Positions 33,591 to 42,263 of a stretch of DNA of 64,000 nucleotides are shown in pieces (position 1 is the stretch's first letter; every line of letters begins with the position of its first letter). Position numbers and translations under genes: made by a program. Source of the stretch: Thalassobaculum fulvum (GTDB lineage: Bacteria > Pseudomonadota > Alphaproteobacteria > Thalassobaculales > Thalassobaculaceae). The stretch spans positions 124,001 to 188,000 of the forward strand of contig NZ_BMZS01000008.1 in NCBI RefSeq assembly GCF_014652915.1. The letters run 5' to 3'. Below the pieces are notes generated by a model. That model saw nothing but the letters and a program-made list of their open reading frames with translations, did not search any database and had not been told where the DNA came from.

Positions 33591-34388
33591 ATGCCCGGTC
33601 GGATTCGTTCGAGGATCTTGGCGGTTCTCGTCCGCGTCACGCTCATCGCCTCGTCGGCGGCCATCGTTTCGACCGGCGCGAGCGCCGGCGAATGGAAGAA
33701 GGTCTCCGCCGAGGGCAGCCCGCTGATCTTCCGGGCTGCCCCGAACGTGCTGCCGGGCGCCGGCTTCCAGTCCAAGGGATGGGACGACGGATACCGGTTC
33801 CGGAGCGAGTACTTCGGCAACGGCGGCAGCCTGGGAAGCCGGAGATTGGCCGGCATCTGGTATTACGACCTGTCAGGTGGCCGCCACTACCCGACGCGCG
33901 AGGATGTCGCGGAGGCGATCTCCAGGTTCCGGATCTTCAAGGAGCGGACCAACAGCGTCCGCTCCACCCATCGCACCGTCGCCGCCTTCGGCAACACCGA
34001 CTTCGTCCTGTTCGACTCGGGCGGTGTCGGTTGCATGCTGTTCTCCAGCACCTTCGGCGACGGCACCTTCCACATCGGCACCTATGCCGGCACGTCCCGG
34101 GTCCACGGCTACTACTGCGAGCCGACCGGCGGGCGCGTGGCGCAGGACGATGCGGAGCGGTTCATCAAGGCGATCGGCATCCGAAACCTTCGGGACCCGA
34201 TCGCGCCGGAGTTCGTCCCGCCCGGCTCGAAGCCCGCGGACGCCGCCACGGCGCCGACCACCGGGGCGGTCGCACCGGGATCATCCGCCGAGGCGCGCCT
34301 CGCGACGTTGAAGAGCCTCCTGGACCGCGGGCTGATAACCAAGGCGGACTACGAGAAGAAGAAGCAGGAGATCCTGTCCGGGCTGTAG
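33591..34388 (+). CDS. Exported protein with C-terminal SHOCT domain
   Basis: This 265-residue protein has a signal peptide (hydrophobic core ILAVLVRVTLIASSAAIVS, cleavage near ASAGEWKK). The middle region of about 150 residues has two Cys (GVGCMLFSS, GYYCEPTGG) that may form a disulfide in the periplasm; no family is recognised. A Pro/Ala/Thr-rich linker leads to a SHOCT domain at the end (LATLKSLLDRGLITKADYEK followed by KKQEIL), a short helical module often used for oligomerisation or localisation. AAGGAGG at 33576-33582 is an almost ideal ribosome site for the ATG at 33591. Transcription relative to neighbours is not clear. Confidence 0.75.
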   Translation: MPGRIRSRILAVLVRVTLIASSAAIVSTGASAGEWKKVSAEGSPLIFRAAPNVLPGAGFQSKGWDDGYRFRSEYFGNGGSLGSRRLAGIWYYDLSGGRHYPTREDVAEAISRFRIFKERTNSVRSTHRTVAAFGNTDFVLFDSGGVGCMLFSSTFGDGTFHIGTYAGTSRVHGYYCEPTGGRVAQDDAERFIKAIGIRNLRDPIAPEFVPPGSKPADAATAPTTGAVAPGSSAEARLATLKSLLDRGLITKADYEKKKQEILSGL

Positions 34389-34418
34389 GATGCCTGCGCA
34401 CGCCGCCGCGACAACGTC

Positions 34419-35615
34419 CTACACCGTGCTCCGCCGCACCGACGCGTCCTTGCGCTTGGCGACGTCCGGCAGCAGGTCGAGGCCGAGCCCCGGGCCGTCC
34501 GGCGCGCGGATCATGCCGTTCTCGACCGGCGGCAGGGCGGTCACCAGCTCGCCGTACCAGCCGTGGTAGAACGCCCTCACCATCTCCTGGATGAAGCAGT
34601 TGCGGGTGTGCAGCGCCAGGTGGGTGGAGGCGGTCAGCGCCACCGGACCGGTGCAGTCGTGGAACGCCACCGGCAGGTGCCACGCATCGGCCATGGCGGC
34701 GATCTTGCGGCCCTCGGTCAGGCCGCCGCACCAGGTCAGGTCGGCGATGATCAGCGACAGCTCGCCGAGCTCGATCAAATAGCGGAAGTCGGCCTTGCCG
34801 CCGCGGGTCTCGCCGACCGCGATCGGCGAGCGGGTCGAGCGCGCCACCTCGCCTAGCGACGATAGGTGGTCCATGAACACCGGGTCCTCGACCCACAGCG
34901 GGTCGAGCGGCTCCAGCGCCCGGGCGATCTTCACCGCGGTCGGGCGGTTCCACATCGAGTGCAGCTCGGCCATCACGTCCATGCGGTCGCCGACGGCACG
35001 GCGAATCTTCTCGAACGGCTCCAGGGCCTTCTTCAGGTCGGCGGCAGAGATGTAGGCGCCGGACGAGGCCTCGGCGGCGTAGTCGAACGGCCAGATCTTC
35101 ATGGCCGTGATGCCCATCTCCAGCAGCGAGTGCGCGACCTCGTCGGCCCGGTTCAGGAAGCCCTCGAGGTCCTCGTACGGCCCCTCCTCGGCGCCGATGC
35201 CGAAGTTCGCGGTCCCCTGCACCGGCTTGTTGCGGACGTACTGGTAGCCGGCGCAGGTGTTGTAGACCCGGATGTCGTCGCGCACCGCCCCGCCGAGCAG
35301 CTGGTGGATCGGCAGCCCCGTCGCCTTGCCCCACAGATCCCACAGCGCGATGTCGACCGCCGAGCGGCCGCGCTGCTCGGCACTGACGCCGGCGAACCCG
35401 ACATAACCGATCAGGTGCGCCTGGTGTTGCTCGATCCGCAGCGGGTCCTTGCCGAGCAGGTACGGGGCAATGATGCCGTGCACGTGCGCCTCGGCCGAAG
35501 CCGCCCCGTAGAACGTCTCGCCGAGCCCGGCGATCCCTTCGTCGGTCTCGACCCGCACCCACAGCAGGTTCGGGAACTCCTCGAGCCGGATCGTCTCGAT
35601 CGCGGTGACCTTCAC
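34419..35615 (-). CDS. Mandelate racemase / muconate lactonizing family enzyme
   Basis: This 398-residue member of the enolase superfamily has an N-terminal capping domain (residues 1-125) and a barrel. Lys173 (AMKIWPFD) is the candidate catalytic base. Acidic residues Asp213/Glu217 (MDVMAELH), Glu243 (LWVEDPV) and Glu269 (AVGETRGG) are candidate metal ligands, and a His in FHDCTGPVALTAS is at the expected late position. Sugar-acid dehydratase or racemase activity is typical for this subgroup; the substrate is open. Translation begins at GTG 35615 with GGGAGGA upstream. An ATG at 35622 is out of frame. The gene is preceded by repeat pair F. Confidence 0.9.
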   Translation of the reverse strand: MKVTAIETIRLEEFPNLLWVRVETDEGIAGLGETFYGAASAEAHVHGIIAPYLLGKDPLRIEQHQAHLIGYVGFAGVSAEQRGRSAVDIALWDLWGKATGLPIHQLLGGAVRDDIRVYNTCAGYQYVRNKPVQGTANFGIGAEEGPYEDLEGFLNRADEVAHSLLEMGITAMKIWPFDYAAEASSGAYISAADLKKALEPFEKIRRAVGDRMDVMAELHSMWNRPTAVKIARALEPLDPLWVEDPVFMDHLSSLGEVARSTRSPIAVGETRGGKADFRYLIELGELSLIIADLTWCGGLTEGRKIAAMADAWHLPVAFHDCTGPVALTASTHLALHTRNCFIQEMVRAFYHGWYGELVTALPPVENGMIRAPDGPGLGLDLLPDVAKRKDASVRRSTV

Positions 35616-35710
35616 GGCGCATCCTCCCGGTGGTTTCGAGCGGGAGTATGCGGAGGGACACGGGCGGGTGGAAGAGGTGGAACCGCGCCGCTGACCGGCC
35701 GAAGCGGCTG

Positions 35711-35854
35711 GTGGGTTCCGGATGAGCCGCGCCGGGGCCGCGTCTCTCCGGAATGACGACAATGGAAAGTAGGATCGCCATCCCTTTTCCTGCCGTCATT
35801 CCGGACCGGCCCGCCGGCGGCGGGACGGAGCCGGAAGCTACGAGCCGACGGGCG
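35711..35854. repeat. Repeat pair F (REP/BIME-like), between Rieske and racemase-family genes
   Basis: The forward copy at about 35711-35758 reads GTGGGTTCCGG to CCGGAATGACG. The inverted copy at about 35794-35854 begins CGTCATTCCGG and ends near GAGCCGGAAGC, abutting the stop codon of the Rieske gene. The spacer is about 35 bases. Confidence 0.8.
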
Positions 35855-37480
35855 CTACTCCCCCCGCACCGTCTCGCGCGCCTGGTGGGCGATGCGGCGG
35901 GGCAGGATGCGGCGGAACGGCTCGTTCAGGAACCGGTTGAGGGCGGCCGCCAGGGCCGGCACCCAGGCGGCGTTCGGCGCCGCCGCGACCTCCTCGCGGA
36001 CCGCGCACAGCATCTTGGCGAGGTGGGCGGTGACGATGTACTCGGCCTGGCCGTGGTCGACCACCCCGTCGGCGGCCTCGGCCAGGAACCGGTCGACATC
36101 GGTCACCTGCCAGCGCCGCCAGTCGTAGCCCGGGTCGACGAAGCCGCCATTGCGGCCGAGGAAGCAGGCGATCTGCAGCAGCACGTCCGGCCACAGCTCG
36201 CGGTGCCGCGCGGCGATCCGCCGGCCGGCATTGGCGAAGGTGATGGCGTGGCTGAAGTCGAGCCGGTCGACGTTCTGGCTGACCGGTTGGGCCGCGCGGC
36301 CGGCGTACAGCGGGTCGGCCCGCAGCAGCTGCCAGGCCGCCGCCTCCAGCATGGCGTCGTACAGCCGGCCGGTGTCGCCGCTGGCCGCCAGCGCCCGCTC
36401 CAGGCACTTGGCGACCGAGGCCCGGCAGAAATCCGCCGGCTTGGCCTTGGCCGAGCCGCGCCCGGTCCAGGTGTCGCGCGCCGGCCGGTAGGCCTTGAAC
36501 TCCGGGATCAGATCCTCGCGGCGGGCGTTGATCAGGCTGCGGACCAGCGCCAGCACCATGCCTTCGACCGGCGCATGCTCGCCGAGCCGGACCGCCGCCT
36601 CGCGGGTCTTTTCCACGTAGATCGCCGAGTGCCCGAAATCCTGGTAGTGCCTCAGTGCCGCCCGGCACAGCCCTCGGTCGACCGTCGCGAACCCGCCGGC
36701 CGCCAGCCCGCCGCGCACCAGCCGGACCGCCGAGGCCTCGTCCTCGGCCTCGACCGCGGCGACGAACCGGTCCTCGTTCCAGGGCTCGCTGCCGACCGGG
36801 TACGGGAAGGCGGGATGACGGAGCGCATCGTCGGCGAGGTGGCCGACGGTCTCGGTCAGGCAGGCCAGCCGGTCGACCGGGTCGGCCGCCGCGTCGGCCA
36901 GCGCCAGCCAGTCCGGCAACGCCGCATAGCCGTGGCGGGTGCCGTATTCCAGCCGGTCGTGGGTCCACTCGACCGCCGCGGCCAGGGCAAACCGCGGGTC
37001 GCCGCCGGCCGCCTCGATGCGGGCCAGGTCGCGGGCCATGCGGTCGCGCTCGGGCCGCCGGAAGCCGTCCTTCAGCCCGGCCAGCGCCCGGGCGATGCGC
37101 TCTTCCGCCGGCAGGTCGGCAACGTCGACATGGACCATGCCGTCGCGGATCTCGACCGGGAACACCCGCACGGCGTCGCCGCCGCCGGCGACCTCGCCGG
37201 TCGTCAGGTCGAACTTCCAGTTGTGCCAGTTGCAGGTCAGCGTGCAGCCGCCGGGGCCGTCGGCAAGGGTGCCCTCGGACAGCGGGTAGCCCTCGTGCGG
37301 GCAGCGGTTGGCGACGGCGCGCACCCCGCCCGGCGTCGCGAACAGCGCGATCTGCCGGCCGCCGCGCTTGACCAGCGCCCGGCCCTTGGCCTCGAGCTCG
37401 GCCAGCGGCAGGGCGGCGACCCAGTCTCCAGCGGCGGCGTTGTCCCGGCCGGACGGCGCTTCGGTGATGGCGACGGACAT
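35855..37480 (-). CDS. Rieske [2Fe-2S] protein with long helical C-terminal domain
   Basis: This 541-residue protein starts with a Rieske ferredoxin-like domain (about residues 18-120): cluster ligands Cys60 and His62 in CPHEG, and Cys83 and His86 in CNWHNWKFD. The remaining 420 residues are Ala/Leu/Arg-rich helices with scattered His and Asp (EWTHDRLEYG, HYQDFGHSAIYVEK, DRLDFSHAITFANA, DHGQAEYIVTAHLAK). That is not the alpha-subunit fold of ring-hydroxylating oxygenases as I know it. The tail might hold a second metal or substrate site, with the Rieske part as electron donor. No signal peptide is present. A promoter and palindrome lie directly upstream. Confidence 0.85.
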   Translation of the reverse strand: MSVAITEAPSGRDNAAAGDWVAALPLAELEAKGRALVKRGGRQIALFATPGGVRAVANRCPHEGYPLSEGTLADGPGGCTLTCNWHNWKFDLTTGEVAGGGDAVRVFPVEIRDGMVHVDVADLPAEERIARALAGLKDGFRRPERDRMARDLARIEAAGGDPRFALAAAVEWTHDRLEYGTRHGYAALPDWLALADAAADPVDRLACLTETVGHLADDALRHPAFPYPVGSEPWNEDRFVAAVEAEDEASAVRLVRGGLAAGGFATVDRGLCRAALRHYQDFGHSAIYVEKTREAAVRLGEHAPVEGMVLALVRSLINARREDLIPEFKAYRPARDTWTGRGSAKAKPADFCRASVAKCLERALAASGDTGRLYDAMLEAAAWQLLRADPLYAGRAAQPVSQNVDRLDFSHAITFANAGRRIAARHRELWPDVLLQIACFLGRNGGFVDPGYDWRRWQVTDVDRFLAEAADGVVDHGQAEYIVTAHLAKMLCAVREEVAAAPNAAWVPALAAALNRFLNEPFRRILPRRIAHQARETVRGE

Positions 37481-37490
37481 GGCGACCTCC

Positions 37491-37537
37491 CGTGAATCTG
37501 TTTCACGAAGTATGGGGCGACCGTCGAATTAAAACAA
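37491..37537 (-). promoter_or_regulatory. Promoter and palindromic operator candidate of the Rieske gene
   Basis: Read on the minus strand, TTGTTT (37537-37532) and CATACT (37514-37509) are 17 bases apart. The palindrome CGTGAAACAGATTCACG (37507-37491) has 6-base arms and covers the expected transcription start. It ends just before the GGGAGG ribosome site. A repressor bound here would block initiation; alternatively the hairpin could affect translation. Confidence 0.45.
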
Positions 37538-37586
37538 GAAATGACTTGTAAATTTATGTCGACCGGTTGTTCGGATCCGTACGCGC

Positions 37587-37907
37587 TCAACCGCCGAACC
37601 GGCGCGACCGGCGCCCGCGCCGCCGGCCGGTGACCAGCAGCAGCAGCAGCCCCGGCACGCCCAGCACAAGGCAGGCAGGCGACAGCAGGACGGTGAGCAT
37701 GACCGGGTCCCACAGGACCGGATGGACATGCCGGGCGATTGCCGGCTCGGCGAGTTGCAGCGAGGTCGGGTGAAGCCACCACCACAGCGCGCCGGTGTCG
37801 ATCGGCGCCCAGCGGCCGGTCTGCGCCAGCACGAACAGGTCGCGCGCCAGCAGGGCGGCGGCGAGGCCGGTCAGGATCCAGCCGATGACGCGAAACCCGG
37901 TACGCAT
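37587..37907 (-). CDS. Small conserved membrane protein
   Basis: This 106-residue protein has hydrophobic segments at about residues 6-28 (VIGWILTGLAAALLARDLFVL) and 65-92 (PVMLTVLLSPACLVLGVPGLLLLLV), separated by the phrase LWWWLHPTSLQLAEPAIARHVHPVLWDP. It ends in a strongly basic tail (GRRRGRRSRRFGG) expected to face the cytoplasm. Similar proteins with the pattern ...LW..LHP.SL....I.R...P..WDP... occur in alphaproteobacteria and have no known function. An earlier in-frame ATG at 37952 is possible but adds a region without hydrophobic or conserved character. Confidence 0.7.
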   Translation of the reverse strand: MRTGFRVIGWILTGLAAALLARDLFVLAQTGRWAPIDTGALWWWLHPTSLQLAEPAIARHVHPVLWDPVMLTVLLSPACLVLGVPGLLLLLVTGRRRGRRSRRFGG

Positions 37908-38074
37908 GTCAGACCCGCGGGCGCCGATCGGGGACCGGCGAATCGCCCGCATCGTCCGCCCGTCCGCGTTTTTCCCGCAAGGAGTTAACCACGACCGACG
38001 GGTTCGCGGAACCCGCCCCGCGGGCGGACCGGGCCGGACCGGGCACCGGCCGGCGACGGGCGGTTCCTGAAGCG

Positions 38075-38103
38075 TTGCAAAGCCCGTCCCGGTCGATTAG
38101 TTT
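38075..38103 (+). promoter_or_regulatory. Candidate promoter of tRNA-Ser
   Basis: TTGCAA at 38075-38080 and TAGTTT at 38098-38103 have a 17-base spacer. The start would be near 38110, only a few bases before the tRNA. Confidence 0.45.
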
Positions 38104-38114
38104 GCGCCGCTTCC

Positions 38115-38204
38115 GGAGGGGTGGCCGAGTGGTTGAAGGCGCACGCCTGGAAAGTGTGTAGGGGTGAAAGCCCCTCGTGGGTTCGAATCCCATCCCCTCC
38201 GCCA
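38115..38204 (+). tRNA. tRNA-Ser (anticodon GGA)
   Basis: This 90-base class II tRNA has an encoded CCA end. The acceptor arms are GGAGGGG/CCCCTCC, the anticodon stem is CACGC/GTGTG with loop CTGGAAA (anticodon GGA), the long variable arm contains GGGGTGAAAGCCCC, and the T loop is TTCGAAT. It reads UCC and UCU codons. Confidence 0.95.
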
Positions 38205-38270
38205 TTCCCGCCCCGTGCGACGGGACTCTCCGTCCGCCGGCCCCCCGAAATCGCCGCCCCCCGCCGCCCT

Positions 38271-39368
38271 CTACGACCGCCGGAACGTCGCCAGGATGCC
38301 GGTCGTCCACCCCTGCGGCGGCGCGCCGGCCGCCGGGCGCTCGAGCACGATCCCGGCCAGGCCGCCGCCGATCCACATGCACAGCAGCGCCACCCAGGCG
38401 GTGAGCGACAGCACCGAGCCGCCGGTCACGCCGGCGCCGACCGCGCAGCCGCCGGCCGCCATGCCGCCGAAGCCCATCAGCACCGCGCCGACCAGGTAGC
38501 GGATCGTGCCGCTCTCGGCGTCGAAGGTCTGCACCCGGAACTCGCGGTGCGCCAGCGTCGCGATCAGCGAGCCGGCGAACACGCCCGGCACCAGTCCGAT
38601 GCCGAAGTTCATGACCATCTCGGGCCGGACGATCAGCGCCATCAGGGTGTCGGCCGACGGGCCGGTGAAGGTGACGCTGCTGACCGTCACCGGCTCGAAC
38701 GAGACGTGCGACAGGGCCGCGGTGAAGGCCCAGCCGAGCGCGATCGTCAGGCCGACACCGACCGCGGTCGCCGCGGTCCACAGCCCGACCTTGTTGCGCC
38801 ACGCCAGGAACGCCGCCAGCGCGACGCAGGCGAGGCCGAGCGCCAGCCCGGTGCCGTCCGGCAGGTGCAGGGCCAGGTTGCGGGCGTTCGGGCCGACCAC
38901 CCACAGCCGGTTCACCGCCTCGCGCACCGGCGACAGGATGCCGGACAGGCTGGCCTGGGCGGCGACCGTCACCACCAGCCCGGCGACCAGCGCCCGGACG
39001 TTGCCGGTGGCCGACAGCACCAGCAGGCGGCTGGCGCAGCCGCGCGCCAGCACCATGCCGACGCCGAACATCAGGCCGCCGACGATCGCGCCGGACAGGC
39101 TGCCGGCCATCGCCAGCTGCCGCACGTCCAGGGGGTTCAGCCGGCCGGTCGCGATCAGGTGCTGCACGGCCAGCAGCGCCGTCCCGAACACGATGAGCCA
39201 GACCGCCACCTTGGGTCCGAGCCTGCCGCCCCAGAACTCCAGGCAGGCCGCCCTCAGGCAGAACCGGCTCTGCTGGGCGCAGTAGCCGAAGATGAGCCCG
39301 ATCACCCCCGCGCCGAGGACGATCTTGGTGGAATCCGACAGGGCGTCGGTGGCCAGCAACTGTTCCAT
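38271..39368 (-). CDS. YeeE/YedE (TsuA-like) sulfur-compound transporter
   Basis: This 365-residue inner-membrane protein has about ten hydrophobic segments. It carries the conserved Cys-containing motifs of the YeeE/TsuA family: FGYCAQQSRFCLRAAC (Cys30, 37 and 42), a second site at ARGCASRLL and a third at AAGGCAVGAGVTGG. The family imports thiosulfate or moves sulfane sulfur across the inner membrane. The two-half DUF395 repeat layout is visible. It lies 56 bases downstream of the aliB-like gene on the same strand, so it may be read from the same transcript although the functions seem unrelated. The 3' end approaches the convergent tRNA-Ser. Confidence 0.88.
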   Translation of the reverse strand: MEQLLATDALSDSTKIVLGAGVIGLIFGYCAQQSRFCLRAACLEFWGGRLGPKVAVWLIVFGTALLAVQHLIATGRLNPLDVRQLAMAGSLSGAIVGGLMFGVGMVLARGCASRLLVLSATGNVRALVAGLVVTVAAQASLSGILSPVREAVNRLWVVGPNARNLALHLPDGTGLALGLACVALAAFLAWRNKVGLWTAATAVGVGLTIALGWAFTAALSHVSFEPVTVSSVTFTGPSADTLMALIVRPEMVMNFGIGLVPGVFAGSLIATLAHREFRVQTFDAESGTIRYLVGAVLMGFGGMAAGGCAVGAGVTGGSVLSLTAWVALLCMWIGGGLAGIVLERPAAGAPPQGWTTGILATFRRS

Positions 39369-39424
39369 GGCTGACGTATCGGTCCAAACGCCGGCCAGGG
39401 ATATGACATAAGTCAGTGCTTAAG

Positions 39425-40621
39425 TCAGGGCCGGGCGGCGTGCTGCACCGTCACCTTGCCGGCCCGTTCCCGCGCCACGATCATCTTCATGATCTGTGCG
39501 GTGCCGTCGCCGATCTCCAAGCCCATGACGTCGCGCAGCCGCTGCTGGTGCGGCAGGTCCATCGACCAGCCGTAGTGGCCGTGGGTCAGCAGGCACTGGT
39601 GGATCACGTCGACCGCGGTCTTCGGGCCGAGCCACTTGCACATCGCCGCCTCGGCGGTGTGCGGGGCGCCGTCGTCGCGCAGGCGCAGGGTGTGGTAGCA
39701 GAGCTGGCGGACCGCCGCGATCATCCCCTCGCCCTCGGCCAGCGGGAAGGTCACCCCCTGGTACCGGGCGATCGGCGCGCCGAACGCCTCGCGCTCGGTC
39801 ACGTAGGCCCAGCTCTCGTCGAGCGAGGCCTGCGCCGCCGCGCAGCACTGCAGGCCGATCAGCGCGCGGCTGTAGTCGAAGCCCTGCATGACCTGCACGA
39901 ACCCCATCCCCTCCTCGGCGAGGCGGTGGTCGGCCGGCAGCTTCACGTCGTCGAAGAAGATCGAGCCGCGGCCGACGGCGTGGCTGCCGAGATCCCTGAA
40001 GCGGGTGGTGGTGACGCCGGGCGTGTCGGTCGGCACCAGGAACGCGGTCACCCCTCGCGCCCCGCTGTCGGCGGCGCCGGTGCGGGCGAATACCACCGCC
40101 GCGTCGGCCTGGTCGGCCATCGAGATCGACGACTTCTCGCCGTTCAGGACGTAGCCGTTGCCGTCGCGCCGGGCCGAGAGCTGCAGGTTGGCGGCGTCGG
40201 AGCCGCCGCGCGGCTCGGTCAGGGCCAGCGCGAACAGCGCCTCGCCCGAGACGATGCGCGGGATCCACTCGCCGGCCAGCTCCGGCGAGCCGTGGCGGGC
40301 GACGATCTGGCCGTTCAGCGACGCCAGCAGCTGGACGTAGCTGACGTTGATGTCGGCGTGGCTGACCGCCTCGACCGCCAGGCCGGTGGTGACGCTGGGG
40401 GCGCCGAGCCCGCCATGGGCTTCCGGCAGGTCGGCGCCGATCAGGCCGAGCGCCCCCATTTCGCGCACCAGGTCGCGGTCGACCCGGCCGGTCTGCTCGC
40501 GCGCCATGTAGCCGGGGGCGATCCGCTCGCGCGCGAACCGCTCGGCCGCCTCGCGGATCGCGACCTGCTCCTCGCTGAGCCCGGCGGTGCCGAGCCCGGC
40601 AGTGCTGAGTCCGGCGGTCAT
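39425..40621 (-). CDS. aliB: Acyl-CoA dehydrogenase, probable cyclohexanecarboxyl-CoA dehydrogenase
   Basis: This 398-residue FAD enzyme of the acyl-CoA dehydrogenase family has family phrases LTEPRGGSDAANL, GYVLNGEKSSISMADQAD, FRDLGSHAVGRGSIFFDDV, YVTEREAFGAPIARYQGV and the C-terminal HGHYGWSMDLPHQQRLRDV. On context it should oxidise cyclohexanecarboxyl-CoA to cyclohex-1-enecarboxyl-CoA, the AliB step of alicyclic acid degradation. The gene is coupled to badI by a 4-base ATGA overlap. The N-terminus contains a short repeated AGLSTAGLGTAGL stretch. The assignment to AliB rests on neighbours more than on residues that I can verify. Confidence 0.8.
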   Translation of the reverse strand: MTAGLSTAGLGTAGLSEEQVAIREAAERFARERIAPGYMAREQTGRVDRDLVREMGALGLIGADLPEAHGGLGAPSVTTGLAVEAVSHADINVSYVQLLASLNGQIVARHGSPELAGEWIPRIVSGEALFALALTEPRGGSDAANLQLSARRDGNGYVLNGEKSSISMADQADAAVVFARTGAADSGARGVTAFLVPTDTPGVTTTRFRDLGSHAVGRGSIFFDDVKLPADHRLAEEGMGFVQVMQGFDYSRALIGLQCCAAAQASLDESWAYVTEREAFGAPIARYQGVTFPLAEGEGMIAAVRQLCYHTLRLRDDGAPHTAEAAMCKWLGPKTAVDVIHQCLLTHGHYGWSMDLPHQQRLRDVMGLEIGDGTAQIMKMIVARERAGKVTVQHAARP

Positions 40622-41400
40622 TTCTGGTACTTCCGGAACTCGGGCTTGCGCTTCTCGTTGAACGCCCGCACGCCCTCCTGGGATTCCTCGCTGGCGTAGT
40701 ACATCGACAGCGCCTGCATGCCCATGCCGCTGATCCCGCGGATGCTGTCGGTGTCGGCGTTGAACGAGCGCTTGGCGATGGCGATCGCGGTCGGGCTCTT
40801 CTCCATGATCTCGGCGCACCAGCGCGCCACCTCGGCATCCAGTTCCTCGTGCGGCACCACCGTGTTCACCAGCCCCATGGCCAGCGCCTCGGCGGCGGTG
40901 TAGCGGCGGCACAGGTACCAGATCTCGCGCGCCTTCTTCTCGCCGACGATGCGGGCGAGATAGGCGGTGCCGAAGCCCGGGTCGACCGAGCCGACCTTCG
41001 GGCCGACCTGGCCGAACTGCGCCTTCTCCGAGGCGATGGTGAAGTCGCACAGCGTCGCCAGCACGTTGCCGCCGCCGATGGCGTAGCCCTGCACGCGGGC
41101 GATCACCGGCTTCGGCACCTCGCGGATGATCGACTGCAGCTCCTCGACCGGCAGGCCGATCATGCCGCGGCCGTCGTACTGGCCGTCATGGGCCGACTGG
41201 TCGCCGCCGGTGCAGAACGCCCGGTCGCCGGCGCCGGTCAGCACGATCACCCCGATCGACTTGTCCCAGCCGGCCTTGTTGAAGGCGTGGATCAGCTCCT
41301 CGCAGGTCCGGCCGCGGAAGGCGTTCATCACCTTCGGCCGGTCGATCGTGATGGTGGCGACGCCGTCGGCCACCGTGAACCGGATGTCCTCGTACTGCAT
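40618..41400 (-). CDS. badI: 2-Ketocyclohexanecarboxyl-CoA hydrolase
   Basis: This 260-residue crotonase-fold enzyme opens the ring of 2-ketocyclohexanecarboxyl-CoA to pimeloyl-CoA. It is very close to BadI of Rhodopseudomonas palustris as I know it. Shared phrases include MNAFRGRTCEELI, GAGDRAFCTGGDQSAHDG, YDGRG, VIARVQGYAIGGGNVLATLC, FGQVGPKVGSVDPGFGTAYL, ARIVGEKKAREIWYLC and the ending KRKPEFRKYQK. BadI is related to MenB, but the CHC context and these phrases favour BadI. It is 15 bases downstream of badH and overlaps the dehydrogenase gene, so the three form an operon. Confidence 0.92.
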   Translation of the reverse strand: MQYEDIRFTVADGVATITIDRPKVMNAFRGRTCEELIHAFNKAGWDKSIGVIVLTGAGDRAFCTGGDQSAHDGQYDGRGMIGLPVEELQSIIREVPKPVIARVQGYAIGGGNVLATLCDFTIASEKAQFGQVGPKVGSVDPGFGTAYLARIVGEKKAREIWYLCRRYTAAEALAMGLVNTVVPHEELDAEVARWCAEIMEKSPTAIAIAKRSFNADTDSIRGISGMGMQALSMYYASEESQEGVRAFNEKRKPEFRKYQK

Positions 41401-41415
41401 CTCTCTGCCCTCCCC

Positions 41416-42174
41416 TCAACCGGCCATGGTGAGACCGCCGGACACGCTCAGCACCTGGCCGGTCACGAACGCCGCGTCGTCGCTGGCGAAGAACAGGATG
41501 GCGCCCGGCAGGTCCTCGGGCTCGCCGATCCGGCCCATCGGCACGGCCCGGCGGAACGCCTCCTCCAGCTTCTCGGGATTGCCGGCGCCCTTCTTGTACT
41601 CGGCGAACAGGGCGGTGTTGGTCGCCCCCGGGCAGACCACGTTCACGGTGATGCCGTGCCGCGCGTGCTCGCGCGCCAGGGTCTTGGAGAACCCGAGCAT
41701 CCCGGACTTGCAGGCGGCGTACACCGCCTCGCCGGTCGAGCCGACCCGCGCCGCGTCGGAGGCGATGTTGACGATCCGCCCGTACCGCCGCTCCAGCATG
41801 CCCGGCAGCACCACGTGGTGCATGTTCAGCGGGCCCATCAGGTTGATGGCGACCAGCTTCTGCCACTCCTCGGGCGTGCTGTCCTTGAACAGCCGGAACA
41901 CGTCCCAGCCGGCGTTGTTCACCAGCACGCCGATCGGGCCGAGCGCCGCCTCGACGGCGGCGACCGTCGCGACGACGGCGGCGTGGTCGGTGATGTCGCA
42001 GGCGAACGCCCGTGCCGCGCCGCCGATCTCCTTGGCGACGCGCTCGGCCGCCGCCAGGTCGATGTCCAGCACCGCCACCTTGGACCCGGCCTCGGCGAAG
42101 CGCCGGCAGGTGGCGCTGCCGATCCCGCCGCCGCCGCCGGTGACGACCACCACCCTGTCCTTCAGACCGCGCAT
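41416..42174 (-). CDS. badH: 2-Hydroxycyclohexanecarboxyl-CoA dehydrogenase
   Basis: This 252-residue NAD-dependent short-chain dehydrogenase has TGGGGGIGSATCRRFAEAG at the nucleotide site, NNAGWDVFR, catalytic Ser in NIASDAARVGS, YAACK (Tyr and Lys) and the ending FVTGQVLSVSGGLTMAG. The NNAGWD and IASDAARVGS phrases are those of BadH, which oxidises 2-hydroxycyclohexanecarboxyl-CoA just before ring cleavage by BadI. It is the first gene of the badH-badI-aliB operon and is transcribed away from badR across a short AT-rich region with a palindrome. Confidence 0.92.
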   Translation of the reverse strand: MRGLKDRVVVVTGGGGGIGSATCRRFAEAGSKVAVLDIDLAAAERVAKEIGGAARAFACDITDHAAVVATVAAVEAALGPIGVLVNNAGWDVFRLFKDSTPEEWQKLVAINLMGPLNMHHVVLPGMLERRYGRIVNIASDAARVGSTGEAVYAACKSGMLGFSKTLAREHARHGITVNVVCPGATNTALFAEYKKGAGNPEKLEEAFRRAVPMGRIGEPEDLPGAILFFASDDAAFVTGQVLSVSGGLTMAG

Positions 42175-42247
42175 GTCTCCTCCCTCGGGCTCGCTCGGGG
42201 GACCGCGGGCAAATCCGCTGGTCCCGACATTATGACAATGGTATGCT

Positions 42248-42263
42248 ATATCTCAAACGATAT
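42248..42263. promoter_or_regulatory. Probable BadR operator between badH and badR
   Basis: The palindrome ATATC-N6-GATAT sits in the AT-rich gap between the divergent genes. TATGACAA is also repeated at 42231-42238 and 42261-42268. A 16-base dyad is the usual size of a MarR-family site. It overlaps possible promoter elements of both genes. Confidence 0.6.
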
